In this document: positions 1 through 9,474 of the stretch, piece after piece
How positions within the stretch are numbered: position 1 is the stretch's first letter
How the letters are laid out: every line of letters starts with the position of its first letter
Program-made: the position numbers and the translations under genes
The notes under the pieces: model-generated
What the model was told of the DNA's origin: nothing
Seen by the model: only the letters and a program-made list of their open reading frames with translations
Databases searched by the model: none
NCBI GenBank assembly: GCA_022825825.1
Contig: JAJDWA010000053.1
Span: forward strand, 20,337-84,336
DNA length: 64,000 bases
Origin: Candidatus Poribacteria bacterium
GTDB lineage: Bacteria; Poribacteria; WGA-4E; WGA-3G
Reading direction: 5' to 3'

Positions 1-1
1 A

Positions 2-715
2 TTGGCAATAGTTTGCATCCTCACAGTTGGTAGTGTTCCGATGGTTTACGCTGACGGACACGAAGCAGGTGAAGAGATGGAAATGGAAGAAGAGTCAGGT
101 ATTTCCGGTTGGTTCCGGACCGATACAGATAGCTTAGGTACGCAAATTTGGTTTGGTGGTAGTTATCCAGCTGGCAGTGTATCTATAGACAGCGATATTT
201 ACGTCGTCGGCACTTTCGCAGAGTTTGACCTTGGACTGGGAATTCCAGTTGTTGATAGTGATTCCTTATCACTTACATTCCTTCCGATGGTTGGTATTGG
301 GTTTGACTATGAATCTGCAAACGGTCCCTCTTCTCTGATTGCTCCGCAGCTGTTTACCTATCTTACTGCTGGGTCTATCTATTTTGAGTCATGGATTCAA
401 TTTTTCTTCAATACCCCATTTGATTACGATGATGATTCTTTATATACCCGAGATTTTCTCCTCTATTCTATTACTGATAATATTGCTATCGGTCCGCAGG
501 TAGAAGTAGGACTGACTTTAAGTGGTTTAGAGGAAGAAACTGAAACAGGCTTAAGTAGTTTGGTTGTTGGTGGACGGATCAATCTCGGTTATGGTGAAAA
601 CAACACACTCGGTCTCTTTGTCGGTTATGAAACCCAACCTGCTGAGGATGATGAAGGAAATGAAATTGATCAAACCGGATTTACCGGTAGAATGACATTC
701 GTCCGTACGTGGTAA
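2..715 (+). CDS. Probable outer-membrane beta-barrel protein (5' partial)
   Basis: The frame is open from the window edge, so the true start is probably missing; the visible N-terminus is the end of a signal peptide closing at a VYADG-type site about 18 residues in. A short acidic stretch (rich in E and M) follows, then about 200 residues of alternating polar/aromatic segments, as in transmembrane beta strands, ending in the aromatic residue W. A terminal aromatic is typical of BAM-assembled outer-membrane proteins. No named family is recognised. It sits in the same orientation just upstream of two ammonium transporter genes, so a role as a porin-like partner in nitrogen uptake is possible but is only an inference from position. 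Confidence 0.6.
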   Translation: MAIVCILTVGSVPMVYADGHEAGEEMEMEEESGISGWFRTDTDSLGTQIWFGGSYPAGSVSIDSDIYVVGTFAEFDLGLGIPVVDSDSLSLTFLPMVGIGFDYESANGPSSLIAPQLFTYLTAGSIYFESWIQFFFNTPFDYDDDSLYTRDFLLYSITDNIAIGPQVEVGLTLSGLEEETETGLSSLVVGGRINLGYGENNTLGLFVGYETQPAEDDEGNEIDQTGFTGRMTFVRTW

Positions 716-760
716 TTGTATGTTTGTAACAGTCGTTGTGCTGTTTCTTTCATAGGTAAA

Positions 761-797
761 TCATCGCGAATCAGAAAAAACGCTTGATTCGCGATGA
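761..797 (+). terminator. Perfect 13-bp inverted repeat after the outer-membrane protein gene
   Basis: TCATCGCGAATCA (761-773) pairs perfectly with TGATTCGCGATGA (785-797) around an 11-nt A-rich loop. It lies between the outer-membrane protein gene and amt. No strong T-run follows, so it may be a transcript-stabilising or attenuating hairpin rather than a classical terminator. Confidence 0.5.
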
Positions 798-883
798 ACC
801 CAATTATCACAAAACGGATGTAAACTTTCAGTTCCTCGGAGTTTTAAAAAGCAGTTTTATTGAAATATAGGAGATCTTTTCAA

Positions 884-2281
884 ATGAATAAAGTGTTTAT
901 AATAACGGTTCTCATCTTAACCTGCCTATTGAGTCTAAACGCTTTTGCCTTAAACGGAAATGTTGATGACTTGGAAGCTGAAGGTGAAAAAGTAAAGGCT
1001 TACGAAGGCACGCCCTACGAAAAAGAGATGGTTAAGGTTCCCCCTGTGAAATACAGTGCGGATACACTATGGGTGTTGGTTGCTGCATTTCTCGTTTTCT
1101 TTATGCAGGCAGGTTTCGCTATGGTGGAATCTGGATTTACACGTGCCAAAAACGCTGTGAATATTCTCATGAAAAACTTGATGGACTTTTCAATGGGTTC
1201 AATCGCTTATTGGGCAATCGGCTTTGCCATAATGTTTGGTGCAGGCAATGCGTTCATGGGAACAAGCGGTTGGTTCGTTCCATCTGATTCCGGTGTTTTT
1301 AGTTCGTTAGAGTGGAGTTCTGTCCCAACACACGCAGCATGGCTTTTCCAACTTGTATTCGCCGCTACCGCAGCAACAATCGTCTCTGGTGCGATGGCAG
1401 AACGGACACAGTTCAAAAGTTATCTGATTTATAGTGTATTTATCACAGGTATCATCTATCCGATTGTTGGTCACTGGGTTTGGGGTGGTGGTTGGTTATC
1501 AGATTTGGGCATGTCCGATTTCGCAGGTTCAACAGTCGTTCATTCAACGGGCGGTTGGCTTGCATTGACAGGTGCTATCGTCTTAGGTCCACGCCTCGGT
1601 AAATATGATAGTGAAGGTAAACCGAGACCGATTGCTGGGCATAATTTACCTCTTGCTGCTCTTGGTGTCTTTATCCTGTGGCTCGGTTGGTTTGGATTCA
1701 ATCCTGGCAGTCAAATGGCTGCCGATGCGTTACCTCTTGCTAGTATTGCTGTGACAACAAATATCGCAGCTGCTGCCGGTGCGATTACCGCTATGATCAC
1801 AGCATGGATTTTCCTCGGCAAACCTGATGCTGGTATGTCTCTCAACGGTGCACTCGCTGGGTTGGTAACAATTACTGCTGGTTGTGCTTCCGTTACTCCG
1901 ACATCTGCTGCTATTATGGGAGCACTCGGTGGTATCGTTGTTGTCCTCAGCGTGCTATTGCTTGAACGTTTCCGTGTTGATGATCCGGTTGGTGCTATTT
2001 CTGTTCACGGGACGTGTGGTGCTTTAGGTACACTTCTACTCGGATTTTTTGACAGTTCAAGTGGAGTTTTTGCTGGTGGGGGATTTACCCTCCTCTGGGC
2101 ACAATTCGTTGGTGTCGTTGCTGTCCTCGTGTGGTGTCTCGTAACAGGCTTTATTCTCTTCTACGCAATTAAAGCAGCTACAGGTCTACGGGTCACAGAA
2201 GAGGAAGAACAAGCAGGACTTGACTACGAAGAACACGGTGCAAGTGCTTATCCGGACTTCAATGTTTCATCAATGCGTTAG
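884..2281 (+). CDS. amt: Ammonium transporter (Amt/Mep/Rh family), copy 1
   Basis: A 465-residue polytopic inner-membrane protein with an N-terminal signal peptide (residues 1-22) and about 11 transmembrane helices. It conducts ammonium/ammonia into the cytoplasm. The twin pore histidines are visible: His220 in the TVVHSTGG segment and His375 in the VHGTCG segment; the GWFGFNPGSQ loop is also conserved. The start is placed at ATG 884, ten bases after AGGAG (869-873), rather than at an upstream TTG. No glnK follows. Copy 2 lies 350 bp downstream; the two are clearly different in sequence, so they are old paralogues or separately acquired genes. Confidence 0.93.
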   Translation: MNKVFIITVLILTCLLSLNAFALNGNVDDLEAEGEKVKAYEGTPYEKEMVKVPPVKYSADTLWVLVAAFLVFFMQAGFAMVESGFTRAKNAVNILMKNLMDFSMGSIAYWAIGFAIMFGAGNAFMGTSGWFVPSDSGVFSSLEWSSVPTHAAWLFQLVFAATAATIVSGAMAERTQFKSYLIYSVFITGIIYPIVGHWVWGGGWLSDLGMSDFAGSTVVHSTGGWLALTGAIVLGPRLGKYDSEGKPRPIAGHNLPLAALGVFILWLGWFGFNPGSQMAADALPLASIAVTTNIAAAAGAITAMITAWIFLGKPDAGMSLNGALAGLVTITAGCASVTPTSAAIMGALGGIVVVLSVLLLERFRVDDPVGAISVHGTCGALGTLLLGFFDSSSGVFAGGGFTLLWAQFVGVVAVLVWCLVTGFILFYAIKAATGLRVTEEEEQAGLDYEEHGASAYPDFNVSSMR

Positions 2282-2331
2282 ACACATTTCAGATAACCTC
2301 CGAATACAAAATCGTTGGTTATACAATTCAA

Positions 2332-2403
2332 AATAGGTCGCCCATAAGAAGTTTCACTTATATCCCTGAGTTTACTTCTTGGCTTATGGGCGTTCCTATT
2401 TTA
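2332..2403 (+). terminator. Rho-independent terminator after amt copy 1
   Basis: A long near-perfect inverted repeat: AATAGGTCGCCCATAAG (2332-2348) pairs with CTTATGGGCGTTCCTATT (2383-2400), with T-rich sequence after the second arm. The rest of the 350-bp gap up to the second amt shows only AT-rich leader sequence. Confidence 0.7.
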
Positions 2404-2633
2404 CTGTTTGCTAAGGTGTAATCTTTTACCGTTAGATTGAAATCACTTGAAACCTTTGTTATATTTTGGTAGAATGCTAAATCAAAACTTATAGAAGTTA
2501 GACTTTATTAAGAAGCGTTAGTAGATCGAATTATTTTTATGAAATTAAAAGTTGAACGGTAGACAAGGTTGTTTGCCATTATAAAAAATAACTTAACAAG
2601 CATCATCGCTTGTTAATACCAAGGAGGATACAG

Positions 2634-4073
2634 ATGCAACAACGAAGTGCATCACATTTTTTAAAGAAGCGTTTTAATTATTCGCTAATTGGAGCGCTTA
2701 TACTAATTTTACTGATATCTGGTGTACCAAGCTTAATCCTGACACAACATGTGTTTGCAGACCAGCATGAGACATCTGAAGTGGAGGCAGAAGCACCTAC
2801 TGAACAAGCGGCGGATGCCGAAGAAGAGGTAGCAAAACTTGAGCCCGGTGATACCGCTTGGATGCTTACCGCAACAGCACTTGTGCTGTTTATGACTATT
2901 CCCGGACTTGCCCTCTTCTATGGTGGGCTTGTGCGCGTACAGAATGTACTCTCCGTACTCATGCAGTGTTTCGCTTTAACGGGGCTTATCACTATCTTAT
3001 GGATTGTCATCGGGTATAGTCTCGCTTTTAACACCGCTGGTATGGAGGCAGGAAAAATAACGCTCAACTCTTTTGTTGGAGGACTCGGCACCTATTTCCT
3101 GAAAGGAATTGGTGTAGGTACTTTAAGCGGAACTATTCCCGAAACCGTTTTTGTTGTCTTCCAAATGACATTCGCGATTATCACCCCTGCCCTGATCGCT
3201 GGTGCATTCGCTGAACGTATGAAGTTCTCAGCAATGCTTCTCTTTTCAGCAATCTGGTCACTAATCGTTTATGCTCCCCTCTGCCACATGGCATGGTCAG
3301 GCGACGGTTCACTGTTTGGTGATATAATCGGTGCTATTGATTTTGCAGGCGGGAATGTCGTGCATATAAACGCAGGTATCGCAGCGTTAGTCGCAGCGAT
3401 TTTAGTCGGGAAACGGATCGGTTACCAGACAACAGCCATGCCGCCGCACAGTTTGACACTCACCGTGGTCGGCGCGTCAATGCTCTGGGTAGGCTGGTTC
3501 GGTTTCAATGCTGGCAGCCAACTTGCTGCTGACGGTACCGCTGGCATGGCAATGCTCGTCACGCAGGTTTCAACTGCTACTGCCGCAATTACATGGATGT
3601 TTATTGAATGGGCTAAACATGGCAAACCCAGTGTTCTGGGTATTGTTACAGGTGCCGTTGCAGGATTAGTTGCTATTACACCTGCTTCTGGAACAGTTGG
3701 TCCGATCGGGGCATTGGTTATCGGGTTCGTCTCTGGTGCTGTTTGCTTCTGGGGTGCTACCAGTTTAAAAACAAAACTCGGCTATGACGATTCATTGGAT
3801 GCTTTCGGTGTTCACGGAATCGGTGGAATTGTCGGGGCACTGTTGACAGGTGTTTTCTCAGCTACAGTTTTAGGCGGATCTGAGGATATTATGATTGGAA
3901 GTCAGCTTTGGGCACAGTTCCTTAGCATCGCTATCACCATTGTTTGGAGTGGTGTGATTTCGTTTATTATCCTTAAGATCGTTGACGCTATAGTCGGTCT
4001 ACGCGTTGAAGAGGACGATGAACGTATGGGTCTTGACCTATCACAACACAACGAACGCGGTTATAACCTCTAA
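2634..4073 (+). CDS. amt: Ammonium transporter (Amt/AmtB type), copy 2
   Basis: A 479-residue Amt protein. ATG 2634 is chosen because AAGGAGG lies seven bases upstream. A membrane-spanning leader (about 17-38) and an acidic, Ala/Glu-rich periplasmic linker (45-70) precede the 11-helix core. His244 (NVVHINAG) and His394 (GVHGIGG) are the twin pore histidines, and the first loop is closer to the E. coli AmtB pattern than in copy 1. Function: ammonium uptake. Such genes are normally controlled by nitrogen status, but I see no clear sigma-54 site or glnK next to it. Confidence 0.93.
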   Translation: MQQRSASHFLKKRFNYSLIGALILILLISGVPSLILTQHVFADQHETSEVEAEAPTEQAADAEEEVAKLEPGDTAWMLTATALVLFMTIPGLALFYGGLVRVQNVLSVLMQCFALTGLITILWIVIGYSLAFNTAGMEAGKITLNSFVGGLGTYFLKGIGVGTLSGTIPETVFVVFQMTFAIITPALIAGAFAERMKFSAMLLFSAIWSLIVYAPLCHMAWSGDGSLFGDIIGAIDFAGGNVVHINAGIAALVAAILVGKRIGYQTTAMPPHSLTLTVVGASMLWVGWFGFNAGSQLAADGTAGMAMLVTQVSTATAAITWMFIEWAKHGKPSVLGIVTGAVAGLVAITPASGTVGPIGALVIGFVSGAVCFWGATSLKTKLGYDDSLDAFGVHGIGGIVGALLTGVFSATVLGGSEDIMIGSQLWAQFLSIAITIVWSGVISFIILKIVDAIVGLRVEEDDERMGLDLSQHNERGYNL

Positions 4074-4081
4074 CAAAACAT

Positions 4082-4138
4082 GCGTGGTTACAAACTACGC
4101 TTACAGATGAGCGGGCGGGCAATTATGTCCGCCCACAC
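4082..4138 (+). terminator. Two small hairpins between convergent genes
   Basis: GCGTGGTT/AACTACGC (4082-4100, one G-T pair) is followed by a GC-rich stem GGGCGG (4113-4118)/CCGCCC (4129-4134) and then ACACTGTTTT. This fits a terminator for amt copy 2 and may also serve the convergent hydrolase gene. Confidence 0.45.
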
Positions 4139-4150
4139 TGTTTTACCAGA

Positions 4151-6160
4151 TTATAACTCCGCTATCCTTCCAGCTATCTCATCATTTGACATCATTTCTT
4201 TTCTCACAAGCAGATGTTGTTCTGCACCGATATTCTGATACACCTCTTCAATCCACGCCGTGTTAAAAACATTACCAGTATTGTGGATAATCAGATTACG
4301 TGGCGCGACAAGTGTTCCCGCAGTGCGGAAATCCCCTACTTTGCGTAGACTTGGTATTGGTAAGGTCTCCAAAAAAGCATCACCACTTTTGCTATCAAAT
4401 TGTGCAGCGTCCGCAACCACGTTTTTAATATTCGTGAATCCGGCTGCAAGTAATGCCCATAAACCTGCCTCACCTATTCCGATTAGGCTTACTTCTGAAA
4501 CGTCACCTCTGGTTGAGAAATAGAGTAACGTCGTCAAAATGTCCTGCACGCGTAACGCCGCAGTTGTTCTGTTGTAGGTGGTGAAAAAGTTTGTGTCCTC
4601 TGACCTCTCATATTCTCCGTGTTCCCCTGTCCCGAACACATCAATAATCAGAACTTTACGATCAGAACTTAGCAGGTCGGTGATCATTAGCGCAGGTTCC
4701 CCTGTTTCTGGATCGATTAATTTCTCTTTGCCTTCAGGATGCACAATGATAACGACCGGATCATGCCCCACCAGCGGTTCTGTGCGGAATAGCACAGCAG
4801 GGATTGCGTCTCCGATATCTTGTCTGCCGATGATAACGTGACGCGCAGAATAGCGTGGGTGATAGGTCGTTGGAAAAGCGCCTTCTGGCTCAACAAGGGT
4901 TACCTCACTGCTATTTGGCAAGTGCAACCCGAGCGAATGTTGCAAGACACTGCCCATCTCTTTTCTAAAAGTCTGATGTTCGATTGCATTTGTCGGCTTA
5001 AGTTTTTCTATTGTTTCTTGGGAACGTTTCGCCCAAGCAGGTAGAATTCCCTTCTGTTCCAATGCATGTTTTGGTAAATCACGATCAGAGAATACCAGTA
5101 AATCATCATCCGATTCCACCTGATATGACACCTCTTTGAACGCAGACGTATCCTGTGCACCTAAAAGCCATTTTGCGAACCATGCATATACTGCCTCGCG
5201 GCTCTCCTTATTGTAGTTATGTTCTGCATCTACCTGAACCTGATGCACTTTGTCTTCCGCATCAAAGTGGGCATAGATACTACGGATAGCGGGATATTCA
5301 ACCGTTGGCGTTTTCGCTGTCCAATCGCCAGTGCAGGATACAAGCAGCAGTGGACGTGGTGCCATCAATGCCCCAATTTCAAGGTTGCTTGCTTCTAACC
5401 GCAAATTCGGTGCGTTTTCACACACACAACCGCCCTGCATGGTGGCAGAAATCATATTGACAGGCGCGGAGACCTTGATACGTTCATCCACTGCCGTTAA
5501 GATAAAGGTTTGCGTTCCACCACCCGATGCGCCTGTGCAACCGATACGTTCTTTATCCACATCCGGTAGGCCCTGCAAGAAATCGATGGCACGGATGCCA
5601 TTTTGGAGTTGCAGCCCCATCGCGCTTAATCCCCATAAAGCTTCTTTCGCGCCACCGAAGTGATGTTCAAACTGTTTACTACTATCATTGTAACCTATCA
5701 TATCATAGGCAAAAATAACGTAACCTTGTTTGGCAAAATTGATACATCGGGCAGGAATCGAACCACGTTCGATATCTTCTAACCGTCCACGTCCCCAATG
5801 TCCATGCGGACTTACAATGCCGGGAAACGGACCGGTTTTTCCTTTTGGTCGATAAAGATTACCCGTTGTGAAAAAGCCGGGAAAAGGTTCAAAATAGACC
5901 TTTTCTACGGTGTAATCTTCATGTTCAATTTTTCCAAAAATTTGGGCGTTGAGCGGTGTCGGTTCAGGCGTAGGAACTAAGCCTGTTGCAACGCAAATCT
6001 GCTGCCGTAATGCGTTGGCTTTTTCTGTCCACTCCGCTTTGGTGTAGTTTGGAAAAGTGTACGGTGTGTTGAGGTCGCGTGCGGCAGTGCCTCGCGCATC
6101 GTTAACAGTCTGTGATGGATCGGCGAAAACGTGTGCAAGTTCGTGATGTTGTTCAGCCAC
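4151..6160 (-). CDS. Acetylxylan-esterase-like alpha/beta hydrolase, two-domain
   Basis: A 669-residue protein without a signal peptide. The N-terminal half is an alpha/beta hydrolase of the acetylxylan esterase/dienelactone hydrolase type: an oxyanion-region SPHGHWGRG segment (117-125), a nucleophile elbow GASGGG with Ser212, and candidate acid/base residues Asp279 and His314. The C-terminal half (about 345-669) looks like a second alpha/beta fold whose elbow position reads GIGEAG, so it is probably not catalytic. Such proteins deacetylate carbohydrates or hydrolyse related esters; the substrate cannot be told. The start is GTG (6158-6160) behind GGAGG, overlapping the end of the upstream gene by 8 nt, so the two are translationally coupled. 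Confidence 0.75.
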   Translation of the reverse strand: MAEQHHELAHVFADPSQTVNDARGTAARDLNTPYTFPNYTKAEWTEKANALRQQICVATGLVPTPEPTPLNAQIFGKIEHEDYTVEKVYFEPFPGFFTTGNLYRPKGKTGPFPGIVSPHGHWGRGRLEDIERGSIPARCINFAKQGYVIFAYDMIGYNDSSKQFEHHFGGAKEALWGLSAMGLQLQNGIRAIDFLQGLPDVDKERIGCTGASGGGTQTFILTAVDERIKVSAPVNMISATMQGGCVCENAPNLRLEASNLEIGALMAPRPLLLVSCTGDWTAKTPTVEYPAIRSIYAHFDAEDKVHQVQVDAEHNYNKESREAVYAWFAKWLLGAQDTSAFKEVSYQVESDDDLLVFSDRDLPKHALEQKGILPAWAKRSQETIEKLKPTNAIEHQTFRKEMGSVLQHSLGLHLPNSSEVTLVEPEGAFPTTYHPRYSARHVIIGRQDIGDAIPAVLFRTEPLVGHDPVVIIVHPEGKEKLIDPETGEPALMITDLLSSDRKVLIIDVFGTGEHGEYERSEDTNFFTTYNRTTAALRVQDILTTLLYFSTRGDVSEVSLIGIGEAGLWALLAAGFTNIKNVVADAAQFDSKSGDAFLETLPIPSLRKVGDFRTAGTLVAPRNLIIHNTGNVFNTAWIEEVYQNIGAEQHLLVRKEMMSNDEIAGRIAEL

Positions 6161-6824
6161 TGTTTATTTCCTCCAAGTGCTTCGCAACGATAAACTTCAG
6201 AAGCTGGACGATCTGTTCAGCGTCCCATATTCCGTTGTATACCGGCGAAAATTCAATCGTGAACGTTGGTTTGTCGGTTTCAATGTCGCTGACGACACCG
6301 CGCACGAATGTCCAGCTGTCATTGACTGTATAGCAACCAAAGATTTCTTGTTCGGGCTTAGGTTTTTTTTCCCAATTGAGCCATGCGGCAGCAAGCATTT
6401 CGCCGTAGAGTTGAAACTGTGGATCAGGTGCCTGAATGCCGCGTTTCGCTTCATTCACGATAAGATAAGGCGGACGGATACGCCCACCGATTGCAGGAGC
6501 AAGCGCGCCATCTGCTTCACCCTCCAATTCAAATGTTAGATATGAGGCTTTCAACGGAACACCACTCCATGCTTGAATATGCCCCTGTTCTGCAAGCATC
6601 AGCATCGGATAAATTGCGCGAGCCCAGAGCGTCGTTTCGTTCATGACAACCAGATGACGATGGCGCAAAGTTGCTTTGATGTCGTCAAGTCGTCTACTCT
6701 CTTCTGCTGTTAGTGCCACCTGCATTTTTTCCCATTCCGCTGGCGCAATGTCCTTTTCGTTCAACGTTACAAGTGTCTTAAGTGTTTCTTCCGAAAGTTG
6801 TGAAAATGTATATGTGTCCATCAT
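6153..6824 (-). CDS. Uncharacterised protein with PD-(D/E)XK-like core
   Basis: A 223-residue cytoplasmic protein. Residues 95-145 look like a PD-(D/E)XK nuclease core: a beta strand ending in GEADGAL (acidic Asp105), then a strand with N-E125-A-K127-R (the E-x-K dyad), then a helix starting QFQLYGEML with Gln136/Gln138. This is pattern reading only; the fold is an inference. The N-terminal 60 residues are helical. The stop codon overlaps the start of the esterase-like gene, so both are made from one message, although the functional link is unclear. It could equally be a non-catalytic member of that fold. Confidence 0.55.
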   Translation of the reverse strand: MMDTYTFSQLSEETLKTLVTLNEKDIAPAEWEKMQVALTAEESRRLDDIKATLRHRHLVVMNETTLWARAIYPMLMLAEQGHIQAWSGVPLKASYLTFELEGEADGALAPAIGGRIRPPYLIVNEAKRGIQAPDPQFQLYGEMLAAAWLNWEKKPKPEQEIFGCYTVNDSWTFVRGVVSDIETDKPTFTIEFSPVYNGIWDAEQIVQLLKFIVAKHLEEINSG

Positions 6825-6946
6825 TCAAAACCTCTGTTCAATGCACGTTAAGCAAAACTTCAGAATACCTTTTAAATACTATGCGTTTGATGTAAATAAT
6901 ATAACAAATTTCAAAATTATTCTCAATAAGTTAAGTGCCTATAATT

Positions 6947-9121
6947 CTACATATTCACATAATGCGCTCGCGGTTCATCTAAATCAGCAAGCACTTTTGC
7001 CCGTACTTTAAGGGACCGCCCATTGATCATCACAAATTTATCCCCACGTAAAAACAGATATTCCCCTTTAAATTCGATTTTTTCGTCTGTCTCAGAAGTT
7101 GACATTGTAGCAAAGCCATCATCAGAGATCAGAAAGGTATCTGTTACGTCATTAGATTGGACCGTGAAACCGGTTGCTAATACATCCGCATCCGCACAGA
7201 CCGAAACAGAATGAATCTCGGGACGGTGTTCCACGTTAGGTTTCATCGGAAATAGTACCACATTAAAAACTGCAGGTAATTCACATTGGGTATGATAAGT
7301 GAGTCTATGTCCATTTAATTTAACGGTAAGGTTGGTCGGATTAACAGCACCGATAAATATATTACTGCATTCCGGCACCTGTGTGCAAACTTGTCCAGCA
7401 TCCGGCACAATATTTTCTCCACATGCGCCGAGGTGAAAAATCTGCTCCAACAAATGTGCTCCGTTTCCGAGAACAAGGTCATGTAAAATAAAGTATTCCC
7501 CTTTAATATAAAAAATGGATCGTTTATGATGGTAGTCAGATGTTTTGTACCAGCCTTCAACAAAATCAAAAGCGGAGGTCGTTATCCAGCGTGTATCAGA
7601 GGCAGGGGCAATTTCCGGTTCAGGCGATTGTCTTTTCCCATCAATCAGAACAACGTTGTGTGCTTCGCTTGTCGTCCTGGGCGAATCCGCATCATTTTTA
7701 CGGTTATGTGTAATAAGTTGTCGTCCATGTGCGTGCAACACAAAGCTCAACTTATCTTCATAACCATGTTTTCCCAACGGGCCACTATCAAAAAGCAGAT
7801 ATTGTGCGTCTGATTCCCAATTATCCCTCATGACATAGTAACCAGTATACGGTAGCGCGTGCGATAATGCATGCGGCTCACTATCTTTCCGATTAAAGTT
7901 CATAATATTACACAGTTCAACAACATCTAATTTATCAGGAACATTAGCACCTACAGGCGGAAAAGACAAATTTGGCTGGCTAATATAGATACAGGCCTCT
8001 AACTGCTTCTCTAATAACGTTCTCATATCTTCAGCACACGCAAAATGGCAGGAGTGCTTTATTTTGTCATAAGTTTGCAGAAATCTGGCGAAATTCGTAA
8101 TTGCTTCTACTTGAGAACGCAATGATGTGTCTTTGTGAAAACCATCTGGATAGAAGAACGCATCAACTATCCACTTGTAGCGACGAGATGCCAGCATGAG
8201 AAGTTGCTCACTAAACCGAAATTCTGGAAAAAGGAGTGATGCAATACCGATTTCTGTAGTTCCCAAAATAGAAGGAGTGGGATATATTAACAATCGAAGC
8301 AAGCAGTCAAGATAAGATTTGGCAGTGTTGAATGTATCTGTTCTTTCCAAATGTGGAATCTCTTTAAACTTCTTTGAATACTGTTGGCGATACGCGGTAT
8401 ACTCGAATATTGCAGCATCTAAATTGATCTCCGAGAAAGCATCTTTGACATTTTTCAATCCTGGAAAGTCCAAATTCAGATAATGGAAAAACGCTTTATC
8501 ACTTAACGGAAACCTTAGCCTGTTATTAGCAGAAAAATGACGGTTCAGAACCTTGTTATAGCATTCAATTGCGGAATCCAGAATTGGAAGGTTTAATTTA
8601 TTGGCAAAGATAAATGATGCTTCAAGCGGTTGTATAACATGTGTCCCTGATGATGTCGGGGCTACTTCACTAAGATTCGCGGCGATGCGCCCAAATCCCG
8701 CGAGTCGCCATAGTTCAGATTGCGGCAACAAAGCACAAACATTACCTGCTAATGCCAACGCATTGGCAGCCGCCAATTTTTCGCGTGCTGTAGGTGCTTC
8801 AGGATATGTCCAGAGATATTCTGTATGCTCTAACAGAATTCGGGCAAGTGATCGCCATCCAATATCATTTAGCGGTTCATGCGCCGCGATCGCAATAGCT
8901 TCGATTACGCGTGCTGCTACCGATTCAAGTCGCCACGCAGGATGTTGCTCTGCGAATTCAATTGGTGTGGGATATGCTTCAGAAAAGGTAAAAAGTTCTT
9001 CAAAATCGGCAATCGGCTCAAATTGGTCAATTACTGACAACTTTCGTTCTGCAAGTTCTAACGCCAACAACTCAACTTGGTTAGATTGAACTGTCGTGTA
9101 CCCATCTAACGACATAAACAT
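6947..9121 (-). CDS. Heparinase II/III-like polysaccharide lyase family protein
   Basis: A 724-residue protein. The N-terminal about 430 residues are alpha-helical (alpha/alpha toroid type); the C-terminal part starts with TGYYVMRDNW and contains the heparinase II/III family signatures H452-G-Y-E-D-K-L-S-F and S-E-A-H488-N-V-V-L-I-D-G, followed by beta-sandwich strands. Family members cleave uronic-acid polysaccharides by beta-elimination. No signal peptide is seen, so it may act on imported oligosaccharides, or a secretion signal is missing. GGAGGT lies 11 bases before ATG 9121. It points the same way as the esterase-like pair but is separated from it by 122 bp of AT-rich sequence. Confidence 0.75.
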   Translation of the reverse strand: MFMSLDGYTTVQSNQVELLALELAERKLSVIDQFEPIADFEELFTFSEAYPTPIEFAEQHPAWRLESVAARVIEAIAIAAHEPLNDIGWRSLARILLEHTEYLWTYPEAPTAREKLAAANALALAGNVCALLPQSELWRLAGFGRIAANLSEVAPTSSGTHVIQPLEASFIFANKLNLPILDSAIECYNKVLNRHFSANNRLRFPLSDKAFFHYLNLDFPGLKNVKDAFSEINLDAAIFEYTAYRQQYSKKFKEIPHLERTDTFNTAKSYLDCLLRLLIYPTPSILGTTEIGIASLLFPEFRFSEQLLMLASRRYKWIVDAFFYPDGFHKDTSLRSQVEAITNFARFLQTYDKIKHSCHFACAEDMRTLLEKQLEACIYISQPNLSFPPVGANVPDKLDVVELCNIMNFNRKDSEPHALSHALPYTGYYVMRDNWESDAQYLLFDSGPLGKHGYEDKLSFVLHAHGRQLITHNRKNDADSPRTTSEAHNVVLIDGKRQSPEPEIAPASDTRWITTSAFDFVEGWYKTSDYHHKRSIFYIKGEYFILHDLVLGNGAHLLEQIFHLGACGENIVPDAGQVCTQVPECSNIFIGAVNPTNLTVKLNGHRLTYHTQCELPAVFNVVLFPMKPNVEHRPEIHSVSVCADADVLATGFTVQSNDVTDTFLISDDGFATMSTSETDEKIEFKGEYLFLRGDKFVMINGRSLKVRAKVLADLDEPRAHYVNM

Positions 9122-9474
9122 TACTCTGATTTACCTCCAGTTTTTTTGAAACAAATGTACATAAGGTTTTACCCCCTTTATCCTCCCAATTCGCATGCCA
9201 CAAGCGCATGCAATGGCGAGGGGAATGCGTAAGTCCTGGTTACCAATTAGGATGGTATCTCATGTATAAAAAGTCAAGAATAAAACGCATTTTCGTAACG
9301 ATATCTATTCTATATGTTGATGGTTATTGAATTTTGCACCATTTTGAGAAATATCAGATTAATTTTCAATTTGTTGGCAATTATGTTATACTTAAAACAT
9401 GTTATACTTTAATATACGCAGACTGCAATGAAAAGGATTTTATAACCTATACACTCACATGGGTGGAGGTAAGG
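9122..9474. other. Divergent intergenic region with a direct repeat
   Basis: About 350 bp between the divergent heparinase-like and PhyH genes. No gene is supported. An 11-bp direct repeat, ATGTTATACTT, occurs at 9383-9393 and 9399-9409 (16-bp period) and may be an operator for the PhyH gene. A small palindrome around GCATGC lies at about 9190-9210. Confidence 0.35.

Noticed and set aside
1069..1416. Frames overlapping amt copy 1 on both strands
   Set aside because: Shadows of a conserved Amt reading frame; no own start signals.
2540..2620. Sigma-54 promoter before the second amt
   Set aside because: GG and GC pairs exist but their spacing does not match the -24/-12 rule.
9334..9474. Longer N-terminus of PhyH protein 1
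   Set aside because: The upstream ATG lacks a ribosome site and the extension does not resemble the family; ATG 9475 has GGAGGT.
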